Of a DNA stretch of 64,000 nucleotides, positions 17,460 to 26,635 are shown one piece after another. Made by a program: the position numbers and the translations under genes. Source of the stretch: Micromonospora_G sp044458865 (GTDB lineage Bacteria; Actinomycetota; Actinomycetes; Mycobacteriales; Micromonosporaceae); the NCBI RefSeq assembly GCF_044458865.1, contig NZ_JBITIH010000001.1:496001-560000 (forward strand), read 5' to 3'. Numbering within the stretch: the first letter of the stretch is position 1; each line of letters starts with the position of its first letter. The notes beneath the pieces were generated by a model. It did no database searches, was not told the DNA's origin, and saw nothing but the letters and a program-made list of their open reading frames with translations.

Positions 17460-17640
17460 ATCGCGGACGGCTGGGGTATTTCGTCGTAGCCGGGTCGGAA
17501 TCACATTCGACATGTTAGATTCCGGCCGTCGAACCCCAGCCCCCGGCAGTCCATGGCCAGCGCACGCATCCCACCTGCGGATCGTCGCTGGCCAGACACT
17601 GGGGGTTGCCGTCAGCGCTTCGAAGGTGATTAATATCGTC

Positions 17641-19158
17641 ATGGCCACCTCGCCCCATACCGTGATCATCGGAGCCGGCCCGGCCGGGCTGACCGCGGCG
17701 TACGCCTTGACCAAGCGCAGCGCCACCGTCGAGGTCTTCGAGGCCGACGACGTGGTCGGCGGGATCAGCCGGACGGTGGAACGCGAGGGCTGGCGGTTCG
17801 ACATCGGCGGACACCGCTTCTTCACCAAGGTCTCGCAGGTCGAGACGTTGTGGCACGAGATCCTGCCGGACGAGGACTTCCTCCTGAGGCCCCGGATGAG
17901 CCGGATCTACTACGACGGCAAGCTCTTCGACTATCCGCTGAAGGCCGGCAACGCGCTGCGCAACCTGGGTCTGTTCGAGGCGGTCCGCTGCGTCGGCTCG
18001 TACGCGTGGGCCCGAATTCGTCCACCGAAGGACCAGAGCCACTTCGAGGGCTGGACGTCGGCCCGCTTCGGTAAGCGGCTCTACGGCAAGTTCTTCAAGA
18101 CGTACACCGAGAAGTTGTGGGGCATGCCCGCCACGGAGTTGCAGGCAGCCTGGGCCGCGCAACGGATCAAGAACCTCTCGCTCTCCACCGCGGTGATCAA
18201 CGCGCTGCTGCCGAAGCGCAACCAGAAGGAGATCACCAGCCTCATCGAGGAGTTCCAGTACCCCAAGTTCGGTCCCGGCATGATGTGGGAACGCTGCGCC
18301 GAGCATGTCACCAAGGCGGGCGGCACGGTCACCCTGAACACCTGGGCGACCGCCGTACACCGGGGTGACGGCGGCGCGGTCGCGGTCACCGTGACCGATG
18401 CCGAGGGCAGCCACCGGCGCGACGCCGACCACGTCGTCTCCACCATGCCCCTCTCCCAGCTCGTGCAGATCATGGATCCGCCGGCCCCGCCACCGGTACG
18501 GGCCGCCGCCGCCGCGCTGCGCTACCGCGACTTCCTCACCATCGCGCTGGTCGTCCCGGCCGAGGCCGGTTTCCCCGACAACTGGATCTACGTGCACACC
18601 CCCGGGGTACGCGTCGGCCGGATCCAGAACTTCGGCTCCTGGTCGCCGTACCTGGTGCGGGACGGTTTCACCTGCCTCGGTCTGGAGTACTTCGTCTTCG
18701 AGGGCGACGACCTGTGGGAGCGGGCGGACGAGGATCTGATCGCTCTCGGCACCGCCGAACTGGAGCAGTTGGACCTGGTCAGGCCGGGCACGGTCAGCGC
18801 CGGTTACGTGGTACGGATGCCGAAGGCGTACCCGGTCTACGACGAGGGGTACGAGGACGCGGTCGACACCATCCGGCGCTGGCTCGCCGAGGAGGTGCCG
18901 AACGTGCACCCGGTCGGCCGTAACGGCATGCACCGTTACAACAACCAGGACCACTCGATGCTCACCGCGATGCTGACGGTGGAGAACATCCTCGACGGCA
19001 CCGGCCACGACGTCTGGCAGGTCAACGTCGAGGAGGAGTACCACGAGGAGAAGGACTCCGGCTCGGGTGGCGGATCGGGCAACCACGGCACCGGACGGTC
19101 CGCTCCGGTCCTGCCGAAGCAGACCGGCGGCAGCCGAACGGCCGAACGGACGAGCTGA
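17641..19158 (+). CDS. NAD(P)/FAD-dependent oxidoreductase, PRK07208-like
   Basis: A 505-residue flavoprotein with the N-terminal FAD fold (VIIGAGPAGLTAAYAL), a GGISRTVEREGWRFDIGGHR segment characteristic of UDP-galactopyranose-mutase/protoporphyrinogen-oxidase-like enzymes, and a C-terminal GMHRYNNQDHSM block binding flavin. This subfamily is common in actinobacteria near cell-wall genes, but its substrate is not settled. ATG at 17641 is used; the frame stays open 129 bases upstream through an AT-richer promoter-like stretch. The last ~40 residues are a low-complexity Gly/Ser tail. DUF4191 follows after 105 bases. Confidence 0.85.
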   Translation: MATSPHTVIIGAGPAGLTAAYALTKRSATVEVFEADDVVGGISRTVEREGWRFDIGGHRFFTKVSQVETLWHEILPDEDFLLRPRMSRIYYDGKLFDYPLKAGNALRNLGLFEAVRCVGSYAWARIRPPKDQSHFEGWTSARFGKRLYGKFFKTYTEKLWGMPATELQAAWAAQRIKNLSLSTAVINALLPKRNQKEITSLIEEFQYPKFGPGMMWERCAEHVTKAGGTVTLNTWATAVHRGDGGAVAVTVTDAEGSHRRDADHVVSTMPLSQLVQIMDPPAPPPVRAAAAALRYRDFLTIALVVPAEAGFPDNWIYVHTPGVRVGRIQNFGSWSPYLVRDGFTCLGLEYFVFEGDDLWERADEDLIALGTAELEQLDLVRPGTVSAGYVVRMPKAYPVYDEGYEDAVDTIRRWLAEEVPNVHPVGRNGMHRYNNQDHSMLTAMLTVENILDGTGHDVWQVNVEEEYHEEKDSGSGGGSGNHGTGRSAPVLPKQTGGSRTAERTS

Positions 19159-19263
19159 CCGAGGCGGTACGTCGGCACCCGGGAGGGGCGCCCAGGGGCC
19201 CGGCCGGGTGCACCCGGTAGCCACGGGTGAACGAGATCCGCGCCGCCCACTACACTTCCACGC

Positions 19264-19953
19264 ATGGCAAAACCCCAGGAGAAGGTGTCGTTCGGCCAGC
19301 GGCTGAAGCAGATCGGCATGGTGTTCTCGTTCACCGCCAAACAGGACAAGTGGTTCGTCCCGCTGGCCGCCGGTGCCGTACTGATTCCGCTCGCGTTGAC
19401 CGTGGTCGCGGTCATGGCCTGGGGTTGGCTCTGGCTGCCGATCGGCATCCTGCTGACCGTGCTCGCCGTACTCATCGTGCTGAACCTGCGTTCCAACCGG
19501 GCGATGATGAACGCGGCCGAGGGGCAGCCGGGCGCCGCTCCCTCGATCTTGGAGAGCATGCGGGGTGACTGGCGGGTGACCCCGGCGGTCAGCTCGACCA
19601 CCCAGATGGACATGGTGCACCTGGTGCTCTGCCGGGCCGGCGTGGTGCTGCTCGCCGAGGGGAACCCGCAGCGGGTCCGTGGGCTGCTCGGCCAGGAGAA
19701 GCGCCGGCTCGCGAAGGTGATCGGCAACGCGCCGCTCTACGACTACACGCTTGGCCAGGGCGAGGGTGAGCTGCCGATCCGCAAGCTGCGGATGACGCTG
19801 ATGCGGCTGCCGCGCAACCTGAGCGGCAAGGACGTCAACGCCCTCGACCGGCGTCTGAAGGCGCTCACCGCCCGGCCGCAGATGCCCAAGGGCGCGATCC
19901 CGAAGAACATGCGGCCAGCGAAGGGTGCGTTCCGCCAGACCCGGGGTCGCTGA
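19264..19953 (+). CDS. DUF4191 membrane protein
   Basis: A 229-residue actinobacterial protein with two close transmembrane helices (about 35-80, PLAAGAVLIPLALTVVAVMA and LPIGILLTVLAVLIVLNL). A soluble domain follows with SMRGDWRVTPAV and a C-terminal basic segment (RPQMPKGAIPKNMRP). DUF4191 genes lie next to lipA/lipB and glnA in many actinomycetes, as here, but no role is known. ATG start. It ends at a strong terminator. Confidence 0.9.
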   Translation: MAKPQEKVSFGQRLKQIGMVFSFTAKQDKWFVPLAAGAVLIPLALTVVAVMAWGWLWLPIGILLTVLAVLIVLNLRSNRAMMNAAEGQPGAAPSILESMRGDWRVTPAVSSTTQMDMVHLVLCRAGVVLLAEGNPQRVRGLLGQEKRRLAKVIGNAPLYDYTLGQGEGELPIRKLRMTLMRLPRNLSGKDVNALDRRLKALTARPQMPKGAIPKNMRPAKGAFRQTRGR

Positions 19954-19970
19954 CCCGGCACTGACGCTGC

Positions 19971-20002
19971 GAGGGCCCGGGACCTGACGGTCCCGGGCCC
20001 TC
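19971..20002 (+). terminator. terminator after DUF4191 gene
   Basis: A perfect 14-bp stem (GAGGGCCCGGGACC) with a TGAC loop, 17 bases after the stop, between convergent genes. Confidence 0.85.
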
Positions 20003-20037
20003 GGCGTAACCCGGCTATCCCCGGCCACCCGTCCCAG

Positions 20038-20364
20038 TCAGCCGATCGACCGAGACCGACCACCGAGACCGACCAGGTCGGCGAGCACCATCCGGCTGAA
20101 CCGGTACCGCAGCACCAGGGCGCTCCCGCGTGGCCGCCCTCCCCGTACGCCGATGACGAGCGACGACGCCAGGTAGGTCAGCAGGCTCACGCCGGCGGTG
20201 GCGACCAGCATGAGGGTGAGCACCCGTGGCAGTTCCTCCAGTAGTCCGAGGAAGCCGAACCCCATCAGGATGACAAACGCGCCGAGGAAGATCCGCGCGG
20301 ACTGGATGAAGACCTTGTACGTCCGGTCTTGCCGGAGTTCCCGCAGGTACAGCTCATAGGCCAT
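20038..20364 (-). CDS. small membrane protein, 108 aa
   Basis: Two hydrophobic helices are visible (IFLGAFVILMGFGFLGLL and LTLMLVATAGVSLLTYLASSL), flanked by a charged N-terminus (YELYLRELRQDRTYK) and a basic tail. It is not assigned to a family and no function is suggested. ATG is preceded by AAGGGGATG. It is convergent with DUF4191 and downstream of glxA with 98 bases between. Confidence 0.65.
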   Translation of the reverse strand: MAYELYLRELRQDRTYKVFIQSARIFLGAFVILMGFGFLGLLEELPRVLTLMLVATAGVSLLTYLASSLVIGVRGGRPRGSALVLRYRFSRMVLADLVGLGGRSRSIG

Positions 20365-20462
20365 TTGATCATCCCCTTCGAACGCAGGTTGTTGATCGTA
20401 TCCGTCGCGGGCGCCCCACTGGTGCCGTAAACGGGACGGTTCAGGGGCGTACGCGGGGCGGT

Positions 20463-21368
20463 TCAGGGGCGGGCGCGGAGCCGGCGGAGCATCCGGGCGT
20501 CAGCGAAGCCGACCGTACGCGCGGCGGTCTCCACCGTCGCACCGTGCCCGATCAGGTGCTCGGCCCGCTCGACCCGGAGCAGTTGCTGGTAGCGCAGCGG
20601 GGTCAGCCCGGTTGTCTGACCGAAGAGCCGGGTCAGGGTCCGTTCACTGACCCCGACGACGGTGGCGAGGTCGGCCAGGAGCAGGGGTTCGGTGAACCGG
20701 GCGTCGATCTCGTCCTGTGCCCGGTGGACCGCGTCGCTGAGGTGGGCGCGGTGCCGCAGCATGGCGCTGGTCTGCCGCTCGTTGCCGTTGCGTCGGGCGT
20801 ACACCACCATCGACCGGGCGATCCGGCCGGCGGCGGCGGAGCCGTGCCGAGTGGCCATCAGGTGCAACGCCAGATCGATGCCGCTGGCGATGCCGGCCGA
20901 GGTGACCACCCGGCCGTCGACCACGTAGAGCACGTCGCGAACGACGGTCGCCCTCGGGTAGCGCTGGGCGAGTTCGTCCTGCACCTCGTGGTGGGTGGTG
21001 CACCGCCGCCCGTCGAGCAGCCCGGCCCGACCGAGCGCGTCGGCGCCGGCACAGACGCTGGCCACGGTGCCGCCGGCCGCGTGGTGGTCGGCCAGCCACC
21101 CGAGGGTGGCGGCGGTGAGCTGCCCGTTGTGGTCGATCGTCGGGGCCCGCCAACCGGGTACGACGATCAGGTCCTCCGGTCCGAGTGCCGGCCGCTCGAC
21201 GCCGGCCCGTACCGGCAGTCCCTGTGCGGTCGGCACGTCCTCCTGCTCGCTCAGGTAGCTGAGCTGGTAGTCGTAGCCGAGGTTCGCCGCGGTGGAGAAG
21301 ACCTGTGCGGGTCCGGCCAGGTCCAGCAGGTGCACCTGGGGTACGAGCAGGAAGACGACCCGGGTCAC
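20463..21368 (-). CDS. GlxA family transcriptional regulator
   Basis: A 301-residue regulator. Residues 1-180 form a DJ-1/PfpI amidase-like domain with the nucleophile-elbow Cys in VASVCAGADALG. The C-terminal ~100 residues are an AraC/XylS double helix-turn-helix (LADLATVVGVSERTLTRLFGQ; VETAARTVGFADARMLRR). The final helix is short: the frame ends at RRLRARP, so the second HTH is slightly truncated relative to typical members. It is co-directional with and 7 bases downstream of the isochorismatase gene, so it probably regulates that gene. Confidence 0.88.
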   Translation of the reverse strand: MTRVVFLLVPQVHLLDLAGPAQVFSTAANLGYDYQLSYLSEQEDVPTAQGLPVRAGVERPALGPEDLIVVPGWRAPTIDHNGQLTAATLGWLADHHAAGGTVASVCAGADALGRAGLLDGRRCTTHHEVQDELAQRYPRATVVRDVLYVVDGRVVTSAGIASGIDLALHLMATRHGSAAAGRIARSMVVYARRNGNERQTSAMLRHRAHLSDAVHRAQDEIDARFTEPLLLADLATVVGVSERTLTRLFGQTTGLTPLRYQQLLRVERAEHLIGHGATVETAARTVGFADARMLRRLRARP

Positions 21369-21375
21369 GTGCGGT

Positions 21376-21981
21376 TCAGCCGGCCAGTGCGGCGCCGACC
21401 GGGCCGGTCAGCTCGTCCACCGTACGGATGGTGGCGAACCGGCCGGCGAGGACGTACTCGGTGCGGGTCACGATCTCGGCGGTGCCGAGGGTGCGCGGGT
21501 CGGCGAGGATCTCGTCCACTGGCCGTCCGGTCGGGGCGTCCCGGTGCGCGATCGGGAAGGTGGCGGTGGCGTCGGTGACGAAGGTGACCTCGAAGCCGAG
21601 GTCGGCGGCGACGCGGGTGGTGGTCTCGCAGCACTGTTCGGTCTGGATGCCGCAGACGACCAGTTCCCGGATTCCGGCGGTGGTGAGGAGTTGGTGCAGG
21701 TTGGTGGTGGTGAAGGCGTTGCGTGAGGTCTTGGTCAGGACCGGCTCCCCCGCCTGCTCGGCGAGCGGTGCGATCAGCCGTACGTGGCCGTTGACCGGGT
21801 CGAAGACGTCGCCGGTGCCGGGGTCGCTGTGCAGCACCCAGACGACCAGGTCGCCCTGGCTGCGGGCGGCTTCGACCAGCCGGGACACCTGGCCGACGAT
21901 GTCGGGGTTGGAGCTGGCCCGCCAGATGGGCCGCTGGCGGAACGATTCCTGCACGTCGATCACGAGGAGTGCTTTACTCAT
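21376..21981 (-). CDS. isochorismatase-like cysteine hydrolase
   Basis: A 201-residue cytosolic hydrolase. The catalytic triad of the family is visible: Asp in LLVIDVQES, Lys in VLTKTSRNAF and Cys in VVCGIQTEQCCETT, with the cis-peptide-type GIQTE following. Substrates in this family include nicotinamide and N-carbamoyl amides; none can be assigned. I chose ATG at 21981 (MSKALLVID); an in-frame start 42 bases upstream is less typical. It forms a two-gene unit with the GlxA regulator, a frequent pairing. Confidence 0.88.
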   Translation of the reverse strand: MSKALLVIDVQESFRQRPIWRASSNPDIVGQVSRLVEAARSQGDLVVWVLHSDPGTGDVFDPVNGHVRLIAPLAEQAGEPVLTKTSRNAFTTTNLHQLLTTAGIRELVVCGIQTEQCCETTTRVAADLGFEVTFVTDATATFPIAHRDAPTGRPVDEILADPRTLGTAEIVTRTEYVLAGRFATIRTVDELTGPVGAALAG

Positions 21982-22049
21982 GTGACGATCCTGACCGTGT
22001 TCGGTCATCGCCAGAAGACACAATCACGCCCGGTTCCGGACGGATCCGG

Positions 22050-22472
22050 TCAACTGCTCACGACGGGGCGGGTCGGGTCGGCGGGCACGATGACCGAGCC
22101 GACGGCCCGATCGTGCCAGCCGCGCCGCCGGCCGTCCATGATCAGAACCGGGATCACCAGACTGACCAGTACGCCACGGAGCAGGCCCCGGATCACTCCG
22201 ATCCGGCCACCGTCGGCGTAGGCGACGCAGCGGAGCCGGGTGACGAACATGCCCGGAGTCTGGGCGAAGAGCCCGACGAAGAAGCCGTACACGCCGATCA
22301 GCACGAGCACCGGCGGCCAGCCGTCGCGTACCGGATCACCGAAGAAGTTCGCCACCAGCAGGCAAAGAACCCAGTCGATCACCAGCGCGCCGAACCGGCG
22401 GGCCAGACTCGGCGGCACGAAGGCCGGATCGGTCGCGGGGGTCGGGGTGATGCGGTCATCCTGTGTCGCCAC
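22050..22472 (-). CDS. RDD family membrane protein
   Basis: A 140-residue protein with the RDD signature in the first helix (LARRFGALVIDWVLCLLVA) and two more helices (VLVLIGVYGFFVGLFA; LLRGVLVSLVIPVLIM). RDD proteins are small three-helix membrane proteins of uncertain function, some with ion-antiport activity. In actinomycetes one sits just upstream of, and divergent from, glnA, as here with a 266-base gap. The C-terminus contains DGRRRGWHDRAV, typical of the family. Confidence 0.9.
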   Translation of the reverse strand: MATQDDRITPTPATDPAFVPPSLARRFGALVIDWVLCLLVANFFGDPVRDGWPPVLVLIGVYGFFVGLFAQTPGMFVTRLRCVAYADGGRIGVIRGLLRGVLVSLVIPVLIMDGRRRGWHDRAVGSVIVPADPTRPVVSS

Positions 22473-22642
22473 GGAGAGTCAGGGTATCGGTGCCCATCCG
22501 GTGTCTCCGCACCGGCCGGTCCGGTACGGGTCCGGGCCGCGACACGGAGCCCGAGCACGCCGCTCTCCGAGTCGGCGGAGTATCGTCCGAAGCGGGGGAC
22601 CAGACCACGACCAACCAGCGAAGATCACGCTCCGCAGGTGAC

Positions 22643-22680
22643 GTAACACGGCGGAAACATAAGAGACATGCTCGGGCAAC
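22643..22680 (+). promoter_or_regulatory. GlnR-type operator upstream of glnA
   Basis: Four half-sites at exact 11-base spacing: GTAAC, GAAAC, GACAT, GCAAC, each separated by six bases. This matches the actinobacterial GlnR consensus (gTnAC-n6-GaAAc repeated). It lies 59-96 bases before the glnA start. Activation of glnA under nitrogen limitation is expected. Confidence 0.8.
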
Positions 22681-22738
22681 GGCATGGTCATAGCGTCCCC
22701 AGCAGCCTAGCCACCCCGTGGACGTGCCAGGAGGATGT

Positions 22739-24163
22739 GTGTTCGCCAATCCCGAGGAACTCCTGCGATACCTCAAGAATGAGGACGTAAAGTTCGTCGA
22801 TGTACGTTTCTGTGACCTGCCCGGCGTGATGCAGCACTTCAACCTGCCGGTCGAGTCGTTCGACGAAAGCGTCTTCACCGACGGTCTCGCCTTCGACGGA
22901 TCGTCGATCCGTGGTTTCCAGGCGATCCACGAGTCGGACATGCTGCTGCTCCCCGACGTTGCCACCGCCTTCATCGACCCGTTCCGGGCGCACAAGACCC
23001 TGGCGCTCAACTTCTTCATCCACGACCCGTTCACCCGCGAGGCGTACTCGCGTGACCCGCGCAACGTGGCGAAGAAGGCCGAGGCGTACCTCGCCGCGAG
23101 CGGCATCGCCGACACCGCCTACTTCGGCGCCGAGGCCGAGTTCTACATCTTCGACTCGATCCGCCACGAGACCTCGGCGAACCAGGCCTTCTACTACATC
23201 GACTCGATCGAGGGCGCCTGGAACACCGGCCGCGAGGAAGAGGGCGGCAACCGCGGCTACAAGACCGCGTACAAGGGTGGTTACTTCCCGGTGCCGCCGG
23301 TCGACCACTACGCCGACCTGCGCGACCAGATCGTCCGCAAGCTGATCGACACCGGCTTCACCGTCGAGCGCTCGCACCACGAGGTCGGCACCGCCGGCCA
23401 GGGCGAGATCAACTACAAGTTCTCGACCCTGCTGCACGCGGGTGACCAGCTCCAGCTCTTCAAGTACATCGTGAAGAACCAGGCCTGGGCCGCCGGCAAG
23501 ACCGCGACGTTCATGCCGAAGCCGCTCTTCGGCGACAACGGTTCCGGCATGCACACCCACCAGAGCCTCTGGCTCGGTGGCGAGCCGCTGTTCTACGACG
23601 AGACCGGCTACGCCGGCCTCTCGGACACCGCGCGCTGGTACATCGGCGGTCTGCTGCACCACGCCCCGTCGCTGCTCGCCTTCACCAACCCGACGGTCAA
23701 CTCGTACCGCCGGCTGGTGCCGGGCTTCGAGGCGCCGGTCAACCTGGTCTACTCGCAGCGCAACCGCTCCGCCTGCACCCGTATCCCGGTGACCGGCAGC
23801 AACCCGAAGGCCAAGCGCGTCGAGTTCCGGGTGCCGGACCCGTCCGCCAACGTCTACCTGGCCTTCTCGGCCATGATGATGGCCGGCCTGGACGGCATCA
23901 AGAGCAAGATCGAGCCGCCGACGCCGATCGACAAGGACCTCTACGACCTCCCGCCGGAGGAGTGGGGTTCGGTCAAGCAGGTCCCCGGCTCGCTGCCCGA
24001 GGTGCTCACCTCGCTCGAAGCCGACCACGACTACCTGCTCGAGGGTGGCGTCTTCACTCCCGACCTGATCTCGACGTGGGTCGACTACAAGCGGGCCAAC
24101 GAGGTCGACCCGGTGCGTCTGCGCCCGACCCCGCACGAGTTCGCCATGTACTACGACTGCTGA
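22739..24163 (+). CDS. glnA: glutamine synthetase type I
   Basis: A 474-residue GSI that makes glutamine from glutamate, ammonia and ATP as a cytosolic dodecamer. FCDLPGVMQHF, AFDGSSIRGF, the metal-binding EAEFYIFD, NGSGMHTHQS and NPTVNSYRRLVPG are all intact. Tyr402 in DKDLYDLPPEE is the adenylylation site targeted by GlnE, encoded 11 kb downstream. GTG at 22739 is set by AGGAGG four bases before it. It has its own GlnR operator upstream and a terminator downstream. Confidence 0.97.
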   Translation: MFANPEELLRYLKNEDVKFVDVRFCDLPGVMQHFNLPVESFDESVFTDGLAFDGSSIRGFQAIHESDMLLLPDVATAFIDPFRAHKTLALNFFIHDPFTREAYSRDPRNVAKKAEAYLAASGIADTAYFGAEAEFYIFDSIRHETSANQAFYYIDSIEGAWNTGREEEGGNRGYKTAYKGGYFPVPPVDHYADLRDQIVRKLIDTGFTVERSHHEVGTAGQGEINYKFSTLLHAGDQLQLFKYIVKNQAWAAGKTATFMPKPLFGDNGSGMHTHQSLWLGGEPLFYDETGYAGLSDTARWYIGGLLHHAPSLLAFTNPTVNSYRRLVPGFEAPVNLVYSQRNRSACTRIPVTGSNPKAKRVEFRVPDPSANVYLAFSAMMMAGLDGIKSKIEPPTPIDKDLYDLPPEEWGSVKQVPGSLPEVLTSLEADHDYLLEGGVFTPDLISTWVDYKRANEVDPVRLRPTPHEFAMYYDC

Positions 24164-24177
24164 ACCCAGTCACCTTC

Positions 24178-24222
24178 GGCGAGCCGCCGACCGCCCCACC
24201 CGGGTGCGGTCGGCGGCTCGCC
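24178..24222. terminator. terminator after glnA
   Basis: A perfect 17-bp stem (GGCGAGCCGCCGACCGC) with an 11-base loop, 14 bases after the stop. It lies between convergent genes. Confidence 0.88.
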
Positions 24223-24245
24223 GCGTTTGGCGGAGCTGACGAGCA

Positions 24246-24497
24246 TCAGCGGGTCCAAGGGATGAAGCGCTCGTACAGCTTGGCCGGCGACTCCCCGCGC
24301 AACTCCCGGACAGCCGACACCAACTGCTCCCCCATGTACATCGCCATGCCCACCCTGTCCCCGTGGAACGACGCCCTGACCTCCTCGCGGGCCGGCTCGC
24401 ACGGCCACGGCTGCCCGCAGCGGCCACAATCCCAGCGATGGCTGGCAGCCTTGCGAGTGAGGTCGGCGGCTACCGAGGACGCCAGGCGTCGGCTCAC
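24246..24497 (-). CDS. small hypothetical protein with CGRCG motif, 83 aa
   Basis: A small actinomycete protein with RWDCGRCGQPWPC (three closely spaced cysteines, possible zinc or redox knot), then ASFHGDRVGMAMYMGEQL and a C-terminal LYERFIPWTR. I recognise the type as a frequent partner of XRE regulators in Streptomyces/Micromonospora, with no known role. GTG at 24497 overlaps the upstream gene's TGA (GTGA), giving translational coupling. It is the last gene of the XRE cluster and converges on glnA. Confidence 0.72.
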   Translation of the reverse strand: MSRRLASSVAADLTRKAASHRWDCGRCGQPWPCEPAREEVRASFHGDRVGMAMYMGEQLVSAVRELRGESPAKLYERFIPWTR

Positions 24498-24712
24498 CGC
24501 CGGGCCGCCTGCTCGGCGGCCAGCATCTCCGGGTCGGCAACCATCTGGCGGGCCCACCTCAGCCGGGCGCACCGTCCACGCCCGTACGCCGGGCAGAGTC
24601 GGCACTCCTCGCCGCCCTCGTGAGCGGCCACCGTCGCACGCGCGTTCCCGAGCATGGCCGGCCACACCGACCGGGGCATGATCGTCAGGGGGTGCCGCTC
24701 AACGATGGTCAC
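24494..24712 (-). CDS. small hypothetical protein, 72 aa
   Basis: A protein with a conserved-looking core: GEECRLCPAYGRGRCARLRWARQM (three cysteines in a short span) and an Ala/Glu helix at the C-terminus. GTG at 24712 is a best guess; ATG at 24679 is possible, and the frame stays open about 300 bases further upstream without coding-like features. The stop overlaps the next gene's GTG. Like that partner it has a cysteine cluster, so the two may form a metal-binding pair (inference). Confidence 0.55.
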   Translation of the reverse strand: MTIVERHPLTIMPRSVWPAMLGNARATVAAHEGGEECRLCPAYGRGRCARLRWARQMVADPEMLAAEQAARR

Positions 24713-25082
24713 CGCCGCCGCCTGGTCCAGCGAACGACACCCGCGTTGCGCATGATTCGCAGCAGTGGCCACGGCACCGCTTGGCTCCGCGCTTGGTCGG
24801 TCCGCCTCGAAGCGGCCGGTCGGACAGTGCGTGGATCTCCGTCCGCGCCCGTGCTCTGGGTCATCTCGCTCACCTCCGTCAGGCGGAGCGGGAGACGAGC
24901 GGTCGGCCGACCTCGTCTCCGCGCTCCGTGCACCGGGCGACACAGGGACCGGCCGGTGCGATCGGGGGCGCGGCGATCGGGGCTGAGGAAAGGGCCGCCG
25001 GATGGCGGATGTGTGCATGTATCCATCGCCGCGCAGTGATCACGAGATTACGGACGGCTAACAAGATCGGTATTACTCGCGG

Positions 25083-26273
25083 TTATGCGTGGACGTCAAC
25101 ACCGACGCGACGGGCCAGGATACGGAGATCGTCCGACATGGAACGGTCCCGAGCCCGACGCACCATCGCCACGACCGCGTCGTGGGCGAGAGGGTTCAGC
25201 GTGAAGGTCAGGGGCGCTGCCCGCTCTGCCCACATGAACGCGGTGAGCGCCTCCCGGTCGCTGCGACCCGAGTGCGCGAGCGCCCTGCCGAGATCCAGCC
25301 AGTATGACTGGTGCCGGATCACCGCTCGCAGTGAATCAGGGCGCACCTTACGCGCCGCCTCGGTCACACGACCATGCTCGCCCAGTTCGGCGGCGATCGA
25401 CATCTCCCACAGCTTGACGTTCGTCGGCCCGAAGCACGCCTGGTTGAACCCCGCCCCGTCAGCCGGATCACCGAGGGTCGCGGCTTCCCGGGCCGCCTCG
25501 GCAAGGTGCCCGCTCGCGTCGTCGGCTCGACCATCCACCGCCGACGCGAACGCCGCCGACAGGTGTAATTGGCCAAGCATCTGCCGCACCTCCGGCCCGG
25601 CGGCGGCGCCTTGCAGGTCCGCGAGCGCCCTGCCGGCGACCCGGCTGGCGACGCCTGCCGCCTCGATCGGCAACGACTGGGCGGTGGCGAATCGGGCCGC
25701 CCCGATCCAGGCGTTGTGCCCCGAGGACTCGGCGGCGACCAGTGCCACCTTCGCGGCGACCCGCGCCAGGTGCCGGTAGCCGAGGTGCCGCAGGCACGCC
25801 GACGCCTGGTAGCCGACCTGGGCCAGTGCTCGGCCACCGTCGTCGTGGCCGGCAGCGGCCAGCAGCAGCGCCGGCAGCGCCCGCGCCATCGCCGCGTGGT
25901 TCGCCTGGTCCCGGAGTTCGACATTGCGCCCGATCTCGGCGTCCAACTGCTCGGCGGTCCAGGTCGGGGCGCGGCGCTCCCCTTCCTCGATCTCGATCAG
26001 GGCGGACCAGATCGCGGGTACGGCGTCGGCGGTACCTGCCTTGATCGGGTCTGTCGGGTCGCCCGGCTGGTCGAGCAGGTCTGCGACGGTGACCTGTAGG
26101 GCTGCGGCGATGCCGATGAGGGTGGCCCGCCGTTCTATGGTCTTTCGGCCAGCTTCGACCTGTGAGATGTACGGCTGCGTGACTCCGGCGAGGCCGGCGA
26201 GGACGGCCTGGGTCATCCCGCCCCGGCGCAGGCGCCAGTATTTGATCCGCGCACCGATCGTATCTGCAGACAT
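25083..26273 (-). CDS. XRE family regulator with TPR-like domain
   Basis: A 396-residue regulator. The N-terminal Cro/C1 helix-turn-helix (residues 6-62: RIKYWRLRRGGMTQAVLAGL, VTQPYISQVEAGR) is followed by a ~300-residue all-helical, Ala-rich, TPR-like domain (for example GYRHLARVAAKVALVAAESS). This architecture occurs in many actinomycete regulators thought to sense small ligands or partner proteins. ATG at 26273 is set by GGGGAGG. The upstream frame is open for a further 312 bases but has no start-region features. Two cysteine-rich mini-proteins lie downstream on the same strand. Confidence 0.85.
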   Translation of the reverse strand: MSADTIGARIKYWRLRRGGMTQAVLAGLAGVTQPYISQVEAGRKTIERRATLIGIAAALQVTVADLLDQPGDPTDPIKAGTADAVPAIWSALIEIEEGERRAPTWTAEQLDAEIGRNVELRDQANHAAMARALPALLLAAAGHDDGGRALAQVGYQASACLRHLGYRHLARVAAKVALVAAESSGHNAWIGAARFATAQSLPIEAAGVASRVAGRALADLQGAAAGPEVRQMLGQLHLSAAFASAVDGRADDASGHLAEAAREAATLGDPADGAGFNQACFGPTNVKLWEMSIAAELGEHGRVTEAARKVRPDSLRAVIRHQSYWLDLGRALAHSGRSDREALTAFMWAERAAPLTFTLNPLAHDAVVAMVRRARDRSMSDDLRILARRVGVDVHA

Positions 26274-26551
26274 GATGTCGCCTCCCCAGGTAGCGGTCTG
26301 GGCGGCGGCCTCACCGGCCGCTACAACCGGCGGGCCGCCATGCCGGACGGTACACGCTCCGAGCGATCGAGAGGTCCCGATCGAGCCGTGACCGGCTCGG
26401 TGCGTCGCGGTCCGGAGGGCAACGTCTCTCCTTGGGTCACCGCGACGGCGTCGCCGGGTCCACGCGGTAGCCCCACCCCGCAGCTCGGCGCAGCGCGAGC
26501 TTTGCCGGCCGCGCTGTGGTCGACTGGTCGGGCTGACCGGAGGTATCCCCC

Positions 26552-26635
26552 ATGCCCAAAACACCCGCGTATCTACAGCTCGCAACCATCCTGCGCACCC
26601 AAATCCTCAGCGGCGACCTGCCGCCCGGCGCCTGA
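26552..26635 (+). pseudogene. truncated GntR regulator (27 codons)
   Basis: A good ribosome site (CCGGAGG) precedes ATG and 27 codons reading MPKTPAYLQLATILRTQILS then GDLPPGA and TGA. This is the start of a GntR winged-helix regulator (YxQ-x3-LR-x-Q-I-x-x-G-x-L-x-P-G). The rest is missing: the frame stops exactly where an IS630-type remnant begins. It reads as a regulator gene cut by an insertion and later deletion. Confidence 0.75.
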
